Shown: positions 16,621-24,635 of the stretch, piece by piece | Layout of the letters: each line of letters begins with the position of its first letter | Numbering within the stretch: the first letter of the stretch is position 1 | From: Dyadobacter sp. SG02 | Lineage (GTDB): Bacteria; Bacteroidota; Bacteroidia; Cytophagales; Spirosomataceae | Length of the DNA: 40,839 nucleotides | Direction: 5' to 3' | Assembly: GCF_900109045.1 (NCBI RefSeq) | Contig: NZ_FNYL01000025.1 | Span: 1-40,839 of the forward strand | The notes under the pieces: generated by a model | Told to the model about the DNA's origin: nothing | What the model saw: the letters and a program-made list of their open reading frames with translations, nothing else | Database searches by the model: none | Position numbers and translations under genes: made by a program

Positions 16621-17709
16621 TCATTGATTCAACGCATTATAGATAAGCAGCTGGTTCTTAGACACAACGGCTTCGCCATCTGCCAGCCCGCTGCTGATGT
16701 AGGCGCGTTTGGAAAGGTTACGGAAAACTTCGACGGGCCGGGCTTCGATTTTGCTTTTGCTGGTGAAAACGAGTACCCAGTTTTTGCTTCTGTCGAAAAT
16801 CACCGCTTTGGACGGGATTGATTGCATTCGGGCATTTTCCTCGAAATTAAGGCCTATGGTGGCGTGCATTTCGGGTTTCAGCCGGTAACCCGTATTGGAT
16901 AGTTGAATGCGGATTTTCATCGCGCGCGTTTCCGGGTCGAGGACATTGTAGATCTTGTCGACCTTCCCTTTAAAAACTTCATCCGGAAAGCTGATGGTCT
17001 TAATGTCGGCAGGCATGCCCAGCCGGATTTTGGGAATATCGCTTTCATTTACATTGGCCATTACCCACACGTCGGAAATCTGGCCGACGGTGAAAAGGCT
17101 CTCCGCATTATCCGAGCGAAGCTGCGTGCCGCGGTTGACATTCTTATCGACAATAAATCCGTCGATCGGTGATCGAACGACATAACTGGCTGATTTTGAA
17201 ACACCATAGATAGCAAATACTGCCTTTACCCGGTTCAGCTCGGCCTGAGACTTATCGACCATTTGCCGGGCCGTGATCACCTCGCGCTCTGGTACGAGCT
17301 TACTTTCGAAAAGATCTTCGGTGGACGACAGGTTTTTCTGCGCAATCAGCAAATCCGACTGTGCTTCAATCATTTGCCGTTCCATGTCGGCCACTTCACC
17401 CGAGCGGATCGTGGCCAACTCCTGGCCTTTGCGTACATGGTCGCCCAACTCCGCCTTCACATCTTCCACATTCCCTCCTACCAGCGGGAATACGCGGATT
17501 ACCCGGTTTTCATCCGGCACGACCTTCCCTACCAGCGTCAGCTCGTTACGCACGGTCTCCGTCCGCACGGTATCGAGCGCGATCTCCCGCATCATCGAAT
17601 CCGACAACATAAACGCCGTGGATTCTTCCTGTGCGCCGGTTTGCTTCTGACAGGACGTAGCCCACGCGGCCACCATCCCGCCCAGGATGGCAATAGCTAT
17701 TTTCTGCAT
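16621..17709 (-). CDS. RND efflux periplasmic adaptor (membrane fusion) lipoprotein
   Basis: This 362-aa protein has a lipobox (AWATSCQKQ, C20) and the usual order of adaptor domains: a beta-barrel/lipoyl half (VVPDENRVIRVFPLVGGNVEDV, LGDHVRKGQEL), a helical hairpin (residues about 110-165), then the second lipoyl half (VRSPIDGFIVDKNVNRGTQL) and a barrel (VMANVNESDIPKIRLG). It bridges the inner-membrane pump and TolC. No Met- or His-rich metal-binding N-terminus is seen. It starts 14 nt after the TolC gene stop. Confidence 0.93.
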   Translation of the reverse strand: MQKIAIAILGGMVAAWATSCQKQTGAQEESTAFMLSDSMMREIALDTVRTETVRNELTLVGKVVPDENRVIRVFPLVGGNVEDVKAELGDHVRKGQELATIRSGEVADMERQMIEAQSDLLIAQKNLSSTEDLFESKLVPEREVITARQMVDKSQAELNRVKAVFAIYGVSKSASYVVRSPIDGFIVDKNVNRGTQLRSDNAESLFTVGQISDVWVMANVNESDIPKIRLGMPADIKTISFPDEVFKGKVDKIYNVLDPETRAMKIRIQLSNTGYRLKPEMHATIGLNFEENARMQSIPSKAVIFDRSKNWVLVFTSKSKIEARPVEVFRNLSKRAYISSGLADGEAVVSKNQLLIYNALNQ

Positions 17710-17723
17710 TGTATTTGGATGGT

Positions 17724-18974
17724 TTAAAAGGCAAATAATTCCTCTCCGACGACAAAGTTCAACTCTTCGTACACCTTGATACGGTCGGATTGCAGCCGGT
17801 TAAACTCCCGGACGCTTTCGTTATAGGTTTCGATAAAATCGATGAATTCGAGGAGGGTTATGTTTCTTTTCTGAAAATTCTCGTAAATGCCACGGCTGAG
17901 CTGCGAAAACTGGTCTGTAAAGCGATCTTCTACACTCCGGTAAGTATTTTCGGCCACGATAACCTTGTTCCAGGCGGCATCCACTTCATTGGCAATGCTG
18001 TTCCGTTTCGCGGTTTCCTGCGTTTTGAAATAGCTGATCCCGCTTTTCGCAGCCCGGATGTTGCCCTGGTTCCTGTTGAAAAACGGCAGGTCCATCGCTG
18101 CTGAAATGCCGAAATAGTTATTCTGGTAATTACTTGCCTGATCGTACACTGCACCAACCTGTACATTCGGTTTCGCCAATGCCTTTTGCAGGTTGTAATT
18201 CAGTTCGGCTTGCTTCACGGCAGATTCAGCCACTTTCAAATCCGTCCGGCGCGTTAATGCAAGATCACGGAGCTGCCCGGGCGTTTGCGTGTCGAGCCGG
18301 TAACGCGCCATTTCCAGGCTGTCGACTACCGGGACCATATAGGCCTCGCTGTTGAAATAAACCCGTAAATCCCGCTGGTTTTCAGTCATTTCAAAAAGAA
18401 TATCCGCCTGGTTGTTACGAAGCTGAAACAGCAAAGCTTTCAAGCGTACCACCTCTTTGAGCGACACGTTATTGCGGCCATACTCTTTATCAAATGCCTC
18501 CACTGTCGTCGCCAGCGTACTGATCTGATTATCCAGCAGTTGCAATGTATTCCGCAGGAAATGGGTTTCGAAAAAGAGCCGCCGGAGGTCGAATTTGAGT
18601 GTCCGGGCCAGGTCGAAAAATTCCAGTTCGGTTTTACGGGTTGTTTCCACATCGAGCGCCACTTGCTTCGTGCGCTTGCCGGCCCGGCTAATGACCTGTT
18701 GCAGGCTGACAAATTTCTGTCCTCCTCTTCCGATGTCCAGCAGGCCGCGGGAAGGGTTATAGGCACTCAGTTCGACGCTCAGATTGGGGTTATCCCAAAG
18801 TTTGTCCTGGATTTCGGCCGCCTTCGCGATGTCGATCTGGTAGCGCTCGGCGAGCAGCGTCAGGTTGTTTTTCAAAAAGAGACTGTCCGCCTGCCGGACG
18901 GTCACTTTGAGGGTATCCTGGGCTTGTGAAAGAAAGCTCACACAGGCCAGTAACCCGATCAGGTAAAATCGCAT
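17724..18974 (-). CDS. TolC-family outer-membrane channel (CusC/CzcC-like)
   Basis: I use ATG 18974, which gives a proper signal peptide (MRFYLIGLLACVSFLSQAQ) and 416 aa; the upstream in-frame codon at 19028 adds 18 residues ahead of it. The rest is long amphipathic helices with the duplicated outer-membrane efflux protein pattern (LDIAKAAEIQDKLWDNPNLS in the first half, RRTDLKVAESAVKQAELNY in the second). It forms the outer-membrane exit of the tripartite metal pump. First gene of the operon; regulator gene lies 330 nt upstream on the same strand. Confidence 0.93.
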   Translation of the reverse strand: MRFYLIGLLACVSFLSQAQDTLKVTVRQADSLFLKNNLTLLAERYQIDIAKAAEIQDKLWDNPNLSVELSAYNPSRGLLDIGRGGQKFVSLQQVISRAGKRTKQVALDVETTRKTELEFFDLARTLKFDLRRLFFETHFLRNTLQLLDNQISTLATTVEAFDKEYGRNNVSLKEVVRLKALLFQLRNNQADILFEMTENQRDLRVYFNSEAYMVPVVDSLEMARYRLDTQTPGQLRDLALTRRTDLKVAESAVKQAELNYNLQKALAKPNVQVGAVYDQASNYQNNYFGISAAMDLPFFNRNQGNIRAAKSGISYFKTQETAKRNSIANEVDAAWNKVIVAENTYRSVEDRFTDQFSQLSRGIYENFQKRNITLLEFIDFIETYNESVREFNRLQSDRIKVYEELNFVVGEELFAF

Positions 18975-19136
18975 AACTCTTGTTTTTGACAATGCAAAGA
19001 TTGGGAAACGGCATATCGCGGCCACCATTTTTGCGTTTAGAAAAACCTTAAAAGTAAATTAGAAGAAAATTAAAACAACCAGTAAGAATTTGATTATAAG
19101 CATCTTACGCAACAAATCAAGTCAAGGAAGCCAGAA

Positions 19137-19250
19137 GTTGGGCGTAGTTTCTAACTACGTCCGAGCGGGCGCCGGTCTCCGACCAGCTTTGAATGATGCT
19201 GCGGTCAGAGACCGCATGACACTCGGACGTAGTCTGAGACTACGCCCAAC
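19137..19250. repeat. Structured intergenic repeat, copy B (full length)
   Basis: A 114-bp element with 29-bp imperfect terminal arms: GTTGGGCGTAGT (19137-19148) and ACTACGTCCGAG (19154-19165) on the left, with exact reverse complements CTCGGACGTAGT (19222-19233) and ACTACGCCCAAC (19239-19250) on the right. Between them are two hairpins, GCCGGTCTCCGACCAGC (19170-19186) and GCGGTCAGAGACCGC (19201-19215). Each arm can also fold on itself (CGTAGT/ACTACG). No ORF. It shares its right arm almost exactly with 232-260. A pyrimidine-rich tract (19252-19297) follows it and leads to the regulator stop codon. The rest of the gap 19029-19306 shows nothing recognisable. Confidence 0.8.
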
Positions 19251-19306
19251 TGTCTTTTTACTTTCTTCTAACTTTCTTTTTACTTTTACTTTCTCCCAAC
19301 ACCACC

Positions 19307-20002
19307 TCAGCATTCCATCAATATATACCCCAGCCCCGGCCGCGTCTGGATCAGCTTCACCCCGAAGTCTTTATCGATCTTTTTGCGCAAATAGTTAATA
19401 TAAACCTCCACAAAGTTTGTCCCGGGATCGAAATTCAGATGCCAGATATTCTTCGCAAGCTCCATTTTCGAGATAACGGTTCCGGGATGCAGCAAGAAGT
19501 ATTCGAGCAGCGCAAACTCCTTGGCCGTCAGCCCGATAAACTTCCCGGCGCGGGTGACCACTTTCGTATCCACGTTCAATTGCAGATCGGCGATACCCAA
19601 TATGCGCTTGCCCGCAGCCAATTTCCCAATGCCCGAAAGCCGCAATGCCGCATTTACCCGGGCCATTAACTCCCTGAAATCGAATGGCTTCACAATGTAA
19701 TCGGTTGCGCCCTGCCCTAGTCCTTCTACCTTATCCTCCACTTCGCCGTAGGCTGTGAGCATAATCACCGGTAACACCGGCTTAAACTGTCTGATTTGGC
19801 GGCAAACGTCAAAACCGTTCATTCCCGGCAGGTTAATGTCGAGCAAAACCAGGTCATACCGCCCTTCCAGCGCCATTTTCTTGCCTGTGAGCCCATCGCG
19901 CGCGATCTCTGCGTCGAAATCTTCCGACTGTAAAACCCTGTAAATGTTCTGCGCGATACGCAGATCGTCCTCGATAATGAGTATCGTTTTCTTCATCTTC
20001 AT
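19307..20002 (-). CDS. OmpR/PhoB-family response regulator (CusR-like)
   Basis: The 231-aa protein has a receiver domain (E11/D12/D13, phospho-acceptor D55 in LVLLDINLPG, K105 in VKPFD) and a C-terminal winged-helix domain (LTAKEFALLEYFLLHPG, then VEVYINYLRKKID and TRPGLGYIL). It lies directly upstream of the metal efflux operon on the same strand, which makes it the probable regulator of that operon. The usual partner histidine kinase gene, expected just downstream, is absent; only 278 nt with a palindromic repeat lie there. The kinase may be encoded elsewhere. Confidence 0.92.
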   Translation of the reverse strand: MKMKKTILIIEDDLRIAQNIYRVLQSEDFDAEIARDGLTGKKMALEGRYDLVLLDINLPGMNGFDVCRQIRQFKPVLPVIMLTAYGEVEDKVEGLGQGATDYIVKPFDFRELMARVNAALRLSGIGKLAAGKRILGIADLQLNVDTKVVTRAGKFIGLTAKEFALLEYFLLHPGTVISKMELAKNIWHLNFDPGTNFVEVYINYLRKKIDKDFGVKLIQTRPGLGYILMEC

Positions 20003-20224
20003 ACATATTCCGATCAGGTTTGCGTCAAAAAGAAGAGTCAGGCGTAGTACAAAGATTGCCGGCCGGGATTTGGAACACCCATTGAAAGTGATTAGATTTT
20101 AATTAAATATCGGCCTGCAAAAATCTATTTAATTGAAAATCAGACCCATAATAAAGATTTAATCAATATTGCCGGTAAATCGACAACGAACAACCGTATT
20201 AGCATATACGTAAAATAAAAACTC

Positions 20225-21085
20225 TTGGAAAAAGCGATCACCATCCGACAAATGCTACCGACTGACGTGCAGTTTGGAATGCAACTGGTGCAGCAGGCAG
20301 GCTGGAACCAGCTCGAAGCCGACTGGCACCGCGCCCTCGCGCTCCATCCGGAGGGTTGCTTCCTGGCAGAGCAAAATGTCGCAACAGACGGTACTGCGCC
20401 GGTCGGAACGGTTACAACCTGTATTTTTGGCGGGGTGGCGTGGATTGCCATGGTACTCGTCGATACCGCTGCGCGAAACCAGGGTATAGGCCAGAAGCTG
20501 ATGGAACGCGCAATCGGCCATCTGGATGGCCTTGGCATTGAAACGCAGCGCCTGGATGCCACGATTTTGGGAAAGGGATTGTATGAAAAGCTGGGGTTTC
20601 AGGAAGAGTATGAGGTCGTGCGCATGAAAGGCATTCCCAAAATGCGCGGGAGCCTCGACGACGAAGCAATGCCCTGGACGCAGGATACCTCGGTACCACT
20701 TATTCTCGACCTCGATTTTCGCATTACGGGCACACACCGCGAGGCTTTCCTGCATTCGTTACTCCGCACCAACATCTTTTATTACTCCATGTTCGAAGAC
20801 GACCTCGCGTATGCGGGCTCGCGCAAAGGCAGGAATGCCGTACAACTCGGCCCCGCCGTAGCGTCTACACCCGAGGCTGGCCGGCAGATTTGCGATGCGA
20901 TGCTGCATCATTTCAATGGTTTGCCCATTTTCATCGACATTCCGGCTCCTAACAAGGCTGCGTTGCGCTGGGCAAGCGCAAACGGGTTGGAGGAACAACG
21001 GCGATTTGTGCGAATGTACAGGGGTAAAAAGTTAATTGACCATCCGGAATCCATCTGGGCAAGTTCCGGTCCGGAAAAGGGTTAA
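20225..21085 (+). CDS. GNAT-family N-acetyltransferase with two domains
   Basis: The 286-aa protein starts with a GNAT domain (ITIRQMLPTDVQFGMQLVQQ, acetyl-CoA loop RNQGIGQKLMERA near residues 86-98, LYEKLGFQEEYEV). The second half (from about residue 160) has the weaker acetyltransferase-like pattern often annotated as Acetyltransf_18 (RWASANGLEEQRRFVRMYRG). The start is TTG 20225: an in-frame TAA at 20216 precludes an earlier one, and ATG 20252 would cut the first beta-strand. Substrate unknown. It is divergent from the regulator gene over a 222-nt gap. Confidence 0.88.
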   Translation: MEKAITIRQMLPTDVQFGMQLVQQAGWNQLEADWHRALALHPEGCFLAEQNVATDGTAPVGTVTTCIFGGVAWIAMVLVDTAARNQGIGQKLMERAIGHLDGLGIETQRLDATILGKGLYEKLGFQEEYEVVRMKGIPKMRGSLDDEAMPWTQDTSVPLILDLDFRITGTHREAFLHSLLRTNIFYYSMFEDDLAYAGSRKGRNAVQLGPAVASTPEAGRQICDAMLHHFNGLPIFIDIPAPNKAALRWASANGLEEQRRFVRMYRGKKLIDHPESIWASSGPEKG

Positions 21086-21252
21086 CAACCATATTTTCAG
21101 ATACTGTTAGTCATCTTTACTAACCCATCCAAACCGTTTAATAACATCCCATTCCTGGTTGAATAATTGATAAAAAATAGTCGCGGGGTTTCACTTACTT
21201 TAACTAAATCCATGTTTATTTGTTGACTACAAATTAGTTTGAAGTAATCTTC

Positions 21253-21306
21253 ATGATGAAAATTTTACCCTCCGTTCACGTACTATCTCAAAATCCGGCG
21301 CGATGA
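21253..21306 (+). CDS. Possible 17-codon leader ORF ahead of the caspase gene
   Basis: An ORF starting with tandem ATG codons at 21253 and 21256 encodes MMKILPSVHVLSQNPAR and ends in TGA at 21304-21306. The stop overlaps the caspase-gene ATG (21303) in the pattern ATGA, as in translationally coupled pairs. No ribosome-binding site is clear, but that is usual in this phylum. It may be chance; the sequence has no rare-codon or regulatory-residue run that would mark a classic attenuator. Confidence 0.25.
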   Translation: MMKILPSVHVLSQNPAR

Positions 21307-22427
21307 TTTCCGTTCCTACATTCGACATCCGCCGCGGCCTATTGGCATTTATTGCGCTATTTATCAGCCAATTATGCAATGCTCAATCATTTTACGCCGT
21401 ACTGGTGGCCGATACCAAAGATCCGTCGCTCGGTGCGAGTTGCGAAAAAGACCTGCAAGAAATGTCGGGCACATTGCAGGCTATTTCTAAAAAAATCCAA
21501 TACAATTACCAGGAGCTGATTTGCCATCAGGATCAATTCGGAAAAGGCGGTATTCAGGCAGCCATTTCTAAAATACAATGCAAACCGGAGGACATTATTT
21601 TCTTCTATTATACCGGCCACGGGATCAACACCATTACCGAAAAAAGCGACTTCCCTATTCTTTATCTGAAAGACGAAAACCTGGAACTGGAAACCGTTCA
21701 CAAGTTGCTGAAAGAAAAGAAACCGCGCTTTTGCCTTACCCTGGGCGATTGTTGCAATAACCTGTTCGCAGGCAGGCGCGGTATGCGTTCCGCGACGCCC
21801 GTACTGAAAGGGATCGGCGTAACGCAGGACACCCAGATCCTCCGCAAACTTTTCGTCGAGGCCAATGGCGATCTGCTCATCAGCAGCGCGAAAAAAGGCG
21901 AAAGAGCCACCGCGCACCCGAGCGAAGGCAGTTTTTACAGCAATACCTGGATGCAGGCATTGGCATATGCCGAAAACCATAACATGCATGTTTCGTGGGA
22001 AACGTTGCTCGCCGACGCGGAAAACCGCTTGCAGGAGAGCCTGAAAAGCCTGCCCGATTCGCTGAAACACCATTCGCAATGGGTTCGGAGCTTTCCTGAA
22101 CCGGTACTGCCGTGCCCGGAAGCCAGTTTTACGGAAATCAACCGGTTCCTGAATGTGCTGGCGGATGAAAAACTGGGCTTTAACGAACGAAACAAACTCC
22201 GGATTCTGGGCCAGAAAGGCTTTTTCGGCCCCACGGCACAGGTGAGCATTTACATGAGCAACCCCGAAAAACCGGTGGAAACGCAACCGATCGACCATTT
22301 TCTCAAAAGGATAGTAAACACGGCGCCCCTGATCGACGAATTCAACTTCGTGGAACGGCTATCGACCCTCGGAACGGGGTGTACCTACGACCTGGTGACA
22401 TTGCAGGAGATACGGAAAGCGAAGTAA
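21303..22427 (+). CDS. Secreted caspase-like peptidase (C14 family), first copy
   Basis: A 374-aa protein with a signal peptide ending near NAQ (residue 28), followed by a caspase/metacaspase p20-type domain. The catalytic histidine is H106 in IIFFYYTGHG, and the cysteine is C151 (or C150) in LGDCCNN, matching the metacaspase D-x-C motif. The C-terminal 150 residues are not recognised. The substrate is unknown, and export puts it in the periplasm or outside the cell, unlike cytoplasmic bacterial caspases of defence systems. It begins the eleven-gene plus-strand cluster that contains a second caspase gene and a papain-like protease gene. Confidence 0.87.
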   Translation: MISVPTFDIRRGLLAFIALFISQLCNAQSFYAVLVADTKDPSLGASCEKDLQEMSGTLQAISKKIQYNYQELICHQDQFGKGGIQAAISKIQCKPEDIIFFYYTGHGINTITEKSDFPILYLKDENLELETVHKLLKEKKPRFCLTLGDCCNNLFAGRRGMRSATPVLKGIGVTQDTQILRKLFVEANGDLLISSAKKGERATAHPSEGSFYSNTWMQALAYAENHNMHVSWETLLADAENRLQESLKSLPDSLKHHSQWVRSFPEPVLPCPEASFTEINRFLNVLADEKLGFNERNKLRILGQKGFFGPTAQVSIYMSNPEKPVETQPIDHFLKRIVNTAPLIDEFNFVERLSTLGTGCTYDLVTLQEIRKAK

Positions 22428-22448
22428 CCCATTTTACCCCGACTTATC

Positions 22449-23051
22449 ATGAAATACATTTCCGCCCTGATCATCCTCCTTTTCGGCATCGGGCATGTGC
22501 GCGCGCAACCCGAAATAGATCAGAATAGACTCGCCGAGTTTCAGAAACTGACCCAACAGCGCGTTAACGACCTGCAATTGTACATTTCCCTCATCGCCGA
22601 CAAAAGTCTGTCCATTGACCAACGGGAGCAGGCTGTTGAGCTGGCGGTAAGCCTTTTTGAGAAAGATTATATGGTGAATGGAAAAAGGCACTCGCCCTAT
22701 GTGCAGGTGTCACGCAGGAACGGGACCATTTCGTCCGTACCGGTACGCATTTACTTTAAAAACCTGATGAATGTAAAGTTCGACAAGGTGGAAATCACCT
22801 ATTACGATGCCGCGGTGGTGTCGGAGTTCGAGAAAGGGACCGATGGTAACTACCACGCTACGGCCACGTATTACCAGCAGTTCAAAGGAATGGACAAGAA
22901 GGGCAACCTGATTTACGGGAGTCGCGACCGCAAGGACATCCGCGTGAGCGCGCAAAGCGCAGCCGTGTACGCGCAGGCGGGCAAGGAGGATTTGAAAATA
23001 TTCTTCGGCGACATTACCGTGCGTGATACTGTCCCGATTCCCGGTTTCTAG
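22449..23051 (+). CDS. Hypothetical secreted protein
   Basis: A 200-aa product with a signal peptide (MKYISALIILLFGIGHVRAQ). A helical section (EFQKLTQQRVNDLQLYISLI, then QREQAVELAVSLFEKDY) leads to a beta-rich part (VPVRIYFKNLM, KVEITYYDAAVV, NYHATATYYQQF). I know no family for it. The helix-then-curved-sheet layout is compatible with an NTF2-like fold. It lies 21 nt after the caspase gene and 11 nt before the next, so it is in the same transcript. Two further short secreted proteins downstream share a similar layout. Confidence 0.82.
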   Translation: MKYISALIILLFGIGHVRAQPEIDQNRLAEFQKLTQQRVNDLQLYISLIADKSLSIDQREQAVELAVSLFEKDYMVNGKRHSPYVQVSRRNGTISSVPVRIYFKNLMNVKFDKVEITYYDAAVVSEFEKGTDGNYHATATYYQQFKGMDKKGNLIYGSRDRKDIRVSAQSAAVYAQAGKEDLKIFFGDITVRDTVPIPGF

Positions 23052-23062
23052 CGGCAATAACG

Positions 23063-23878
23063 ATGACGAAACTTTGGCTGATCGCATTATTTGCTCCGTT
23101 TTCAAACCTGCATGCGCAAGTCGCGTCCCCGCCAAGCGATACGACCCGGCAAGCAGCGGGGAGTAATCATGTAAGCAAAACAGCGCCGGAAAGTTTCATG
23201 ACCGGGCAGATCAAGCATCTGGGTGATTTTATCGAACGATTTAACAATGCTGCAAAAGCTGAAAACGAAGGCGAGGCTGCATTGCGGGCGCTTTTCAACG
23301 AAGACGATCCCCGGCTACCAGGGCATGGGCGCCCGCAACATCCGTATGCGAGCCAGGTCGATGCATTTGTCCAATCGGCAAATGCAGGTAAAATAATGAT
23401 CCCGAAACGCGGCAATATGCGTGCGGTTGTAGGAATAAAAGTGAGTTATAACGGTGTACAGGATACCTTGAAATTGCATCTGCGCAAGGATTACACTGCC
23501 GACAGCGCGGCCTACTGGCACATTACTAAGGTTACAGCCCCTACCCGGCTTGGAGATGAAAAGGTGAATGGACAGAAGGAACAGCCCACTGCAAAACAGG
23601 TAATGCTTCCTCCCAACACGCACGAGGTCAGTTTCCTGCCCCTGTTGCGTGGCCTGAACGATTACCAGAGCCTCGCCCCGTTTACGCATTGCCCGGAATG
23701 CCGCGATTCGGCCTGGCAAAAAGTGGAAAATGCATTGCAAAGCGGTCACCTGACGGCCGAAACCGTGGTATTGAACCGGATTTACCTGACTGCCGGAAAC
23801 TGGGATATAGAACTCAGCGAATTTATAAGGGAGAAGGAAAACTCGGGCTGGCTGATCAGCGACCTCATTGAAAAATAG
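23063..23878 (+). CDS. Hypothetical secreted protein
   Basis: A 271-aa product with a signal peptide (MTKLWLIALFAPFSNLHAQ) and no recognised family. A helical stretch (GQIKHLGDFIERFNNAAKAE, then EAALRALFNEDD) is followed by beta strands (VVGIKVSYNGVQDTLKLHL, AYWHITKVTAP) and a C-terminal helical part with a CPEC pair (FTHCPECRDSAW). The 'ALFxxDD ... HPYxxQV' stretch loosely recalls 'SLFxKDY ... SPYVQV' of the preceding protein. It follows that gene by 11 nt. Likely envelope-located, with the cysteines possibly forming a disulphide. Confidence 0.82.
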   Translation: MTKLWLIALFAPFSNLHAQVASPPSDTTRQAAGSNHVSKTAPESFMTGQIKHLGDFIERFNNAAKAENEGEAALRALFNEDDPRLPGHGRPQHPYASQVDAFVQSANAGKIMIPKRGNMRAVVGIKVSYNGVQDTLKLHLRKDYTADSAAYWHITKVTAPTRLGDEKVNGQKEQPTAKQVMLPPNTHEVSFLPLLRGLNDYQSLAPFTHCPECRDSAWQKVENALQSGHLTAETVVLNRIYLTAGNWDIELSEFIREKENSGWLISDLIEK

Positions 23879-23999
23879 ATTTCCGGATGGATTTAAAATG
23901 TCAAAAAATGCAGTGAAGAATGATAAGGTTTAGCGCGGGGAGCGAATTAATTACCAAAGCCCATCCCCGGGTATCACAAAACCTTAAAAAATAAAGCCG

Positions 24000-24596
24000 A
24001 TGAAAAGTGTTTCGATTTCAAAACTGATGTTCAGCACCTTGCTTGTGATCCTGGGCTGGTGCGCGGGGTTGCCGGCCAACGGAGCGGCGGCTCGCGGAGC
24101 AGCGGCTCCCGGAGCGGCGGCTCCCGGAGCGACGGCTCCCGGAGGCTCGTTGCTTGACCTTTCGGCCAGGGCGAAAATCGATACGGCGCTGGCATTCATC
24201 GGCAAATTGCAACACCGCGTTTCCGACAACGAGTTTATACAGCTTCGCGACCGGAGCGACTCGCTCTTCACAACCAGTGGGTATATCAACCTCGAAAGCG
24301 CCGGCGGACAGCTGCTGCGGCTCACCCGTGGCGAATTTCTCACCCGCGCCCGCGATCGTCAGGCTTCCTATAAACTCAAAAAAGCCACATTGGTACTAAA
24401 CGACCAGTTTCGCAAAGGCCCGAACGAGCGCTGGTACTGCCGGAGCACGACTTTCCACGAAGTAAACCGGTTCGACGGGGATTATCCGATTCCCGAAAAA
24501 GTGACGTCGATGAAACGTAAACCGATACGGGAAAAATCGCCGTCCGGAGCCGAAAGCTACTGGCAGATCATCGAGCTTACATTAACGGAAAATTAA
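24000..24596 (+). CDS. Hypothetical secreted protein with Ala/Gly/Pro repeat
   Basis: A 198-aa product. After a signal peptide (MKSVSISKLMFSTLLVILGW...) comes a low-complexity linker of four five-residue units (GAAAR, GAAAP, GAAAP, GATAP; DNA repeat at 24081-24140). The rest has a helical segment (ARAKIDTALAFIGKLQHRV), then beta strands (YKLKKATLVLNDQF, RWYCRSTTFHEVNRF, YWQIIELTLTEN). No family recognised. The linker likely spaces a folded domain from a membrane or wall anchor. Gap to the preceding gene is 121 nt, so it might have its own promoter, though none is clear. Confidence 0.8.
   Translation: MKSVSISKLMFSTLLVILGWCAGLPANGAAARGAAAPGAAAPGATAPGGSLLDLSARAKIDTALAFIGKLQHRVSDNEFIQLRDRSDSLFTTSGYINLESAGGQLLRLTRGEFLTRARDRQASYKLKKATLVLNDQFRKGPNERWYCRSTTFHEVNRFDGDYPIPEKVTSMKRKPIREKSPSGAESYWQIIELTLTEN
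24081..24140 (+). repeat. Four 15-bp in-frame tandem repeats
   Basis: Units at 24081, 24096, 24111 and 24126 differ from GGAGCGGCGGCTCCC by zero to one or two bases (GGAGCGGCGGCTCGC, GGAGCAGCGGCTCCC, exact, GGAGCGACGGCTCCC). A partial fifth unit starts at 24141. Unit length is a multiple of three, so copy-number change keeps the reading frame and alters only linker length. Confidence 0.85.
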
Positions 24597-24635
24597 CCTG
24601 ACTGAATACTTATCTACCGTAATCAACCACCAGAA

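Noticed and set aside
19137..19250. Repeat copy B as an insertion sequence with terminal inverted repeats
   Set aside because: At 114 bp it holds no ORF and no visible target-site duplication, so it is at most a non-autonomous element.
21100..21120. GTTAGT/ACTAAC inverted repeat as a terminator for the GNAT gene
   Set aside because: The stem is only 6 bp, AT-rich, and lacks a T-run.
21387..22298. Minus-strand ORF of 303 codons opposite the first caspase gene
   Set aside because: It is the antisense shadow of a gene with a complete caspase motif set, has no recognisable domain or signal peptide, and its length is expected in this GC-rich coding DNA.
24081..24140. Short tandem repeats as a CRISPR array
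   Set aside because: Units are contiguous 15-mers with no spacers, lie inside a coding frame, and no cas gene is nearby.
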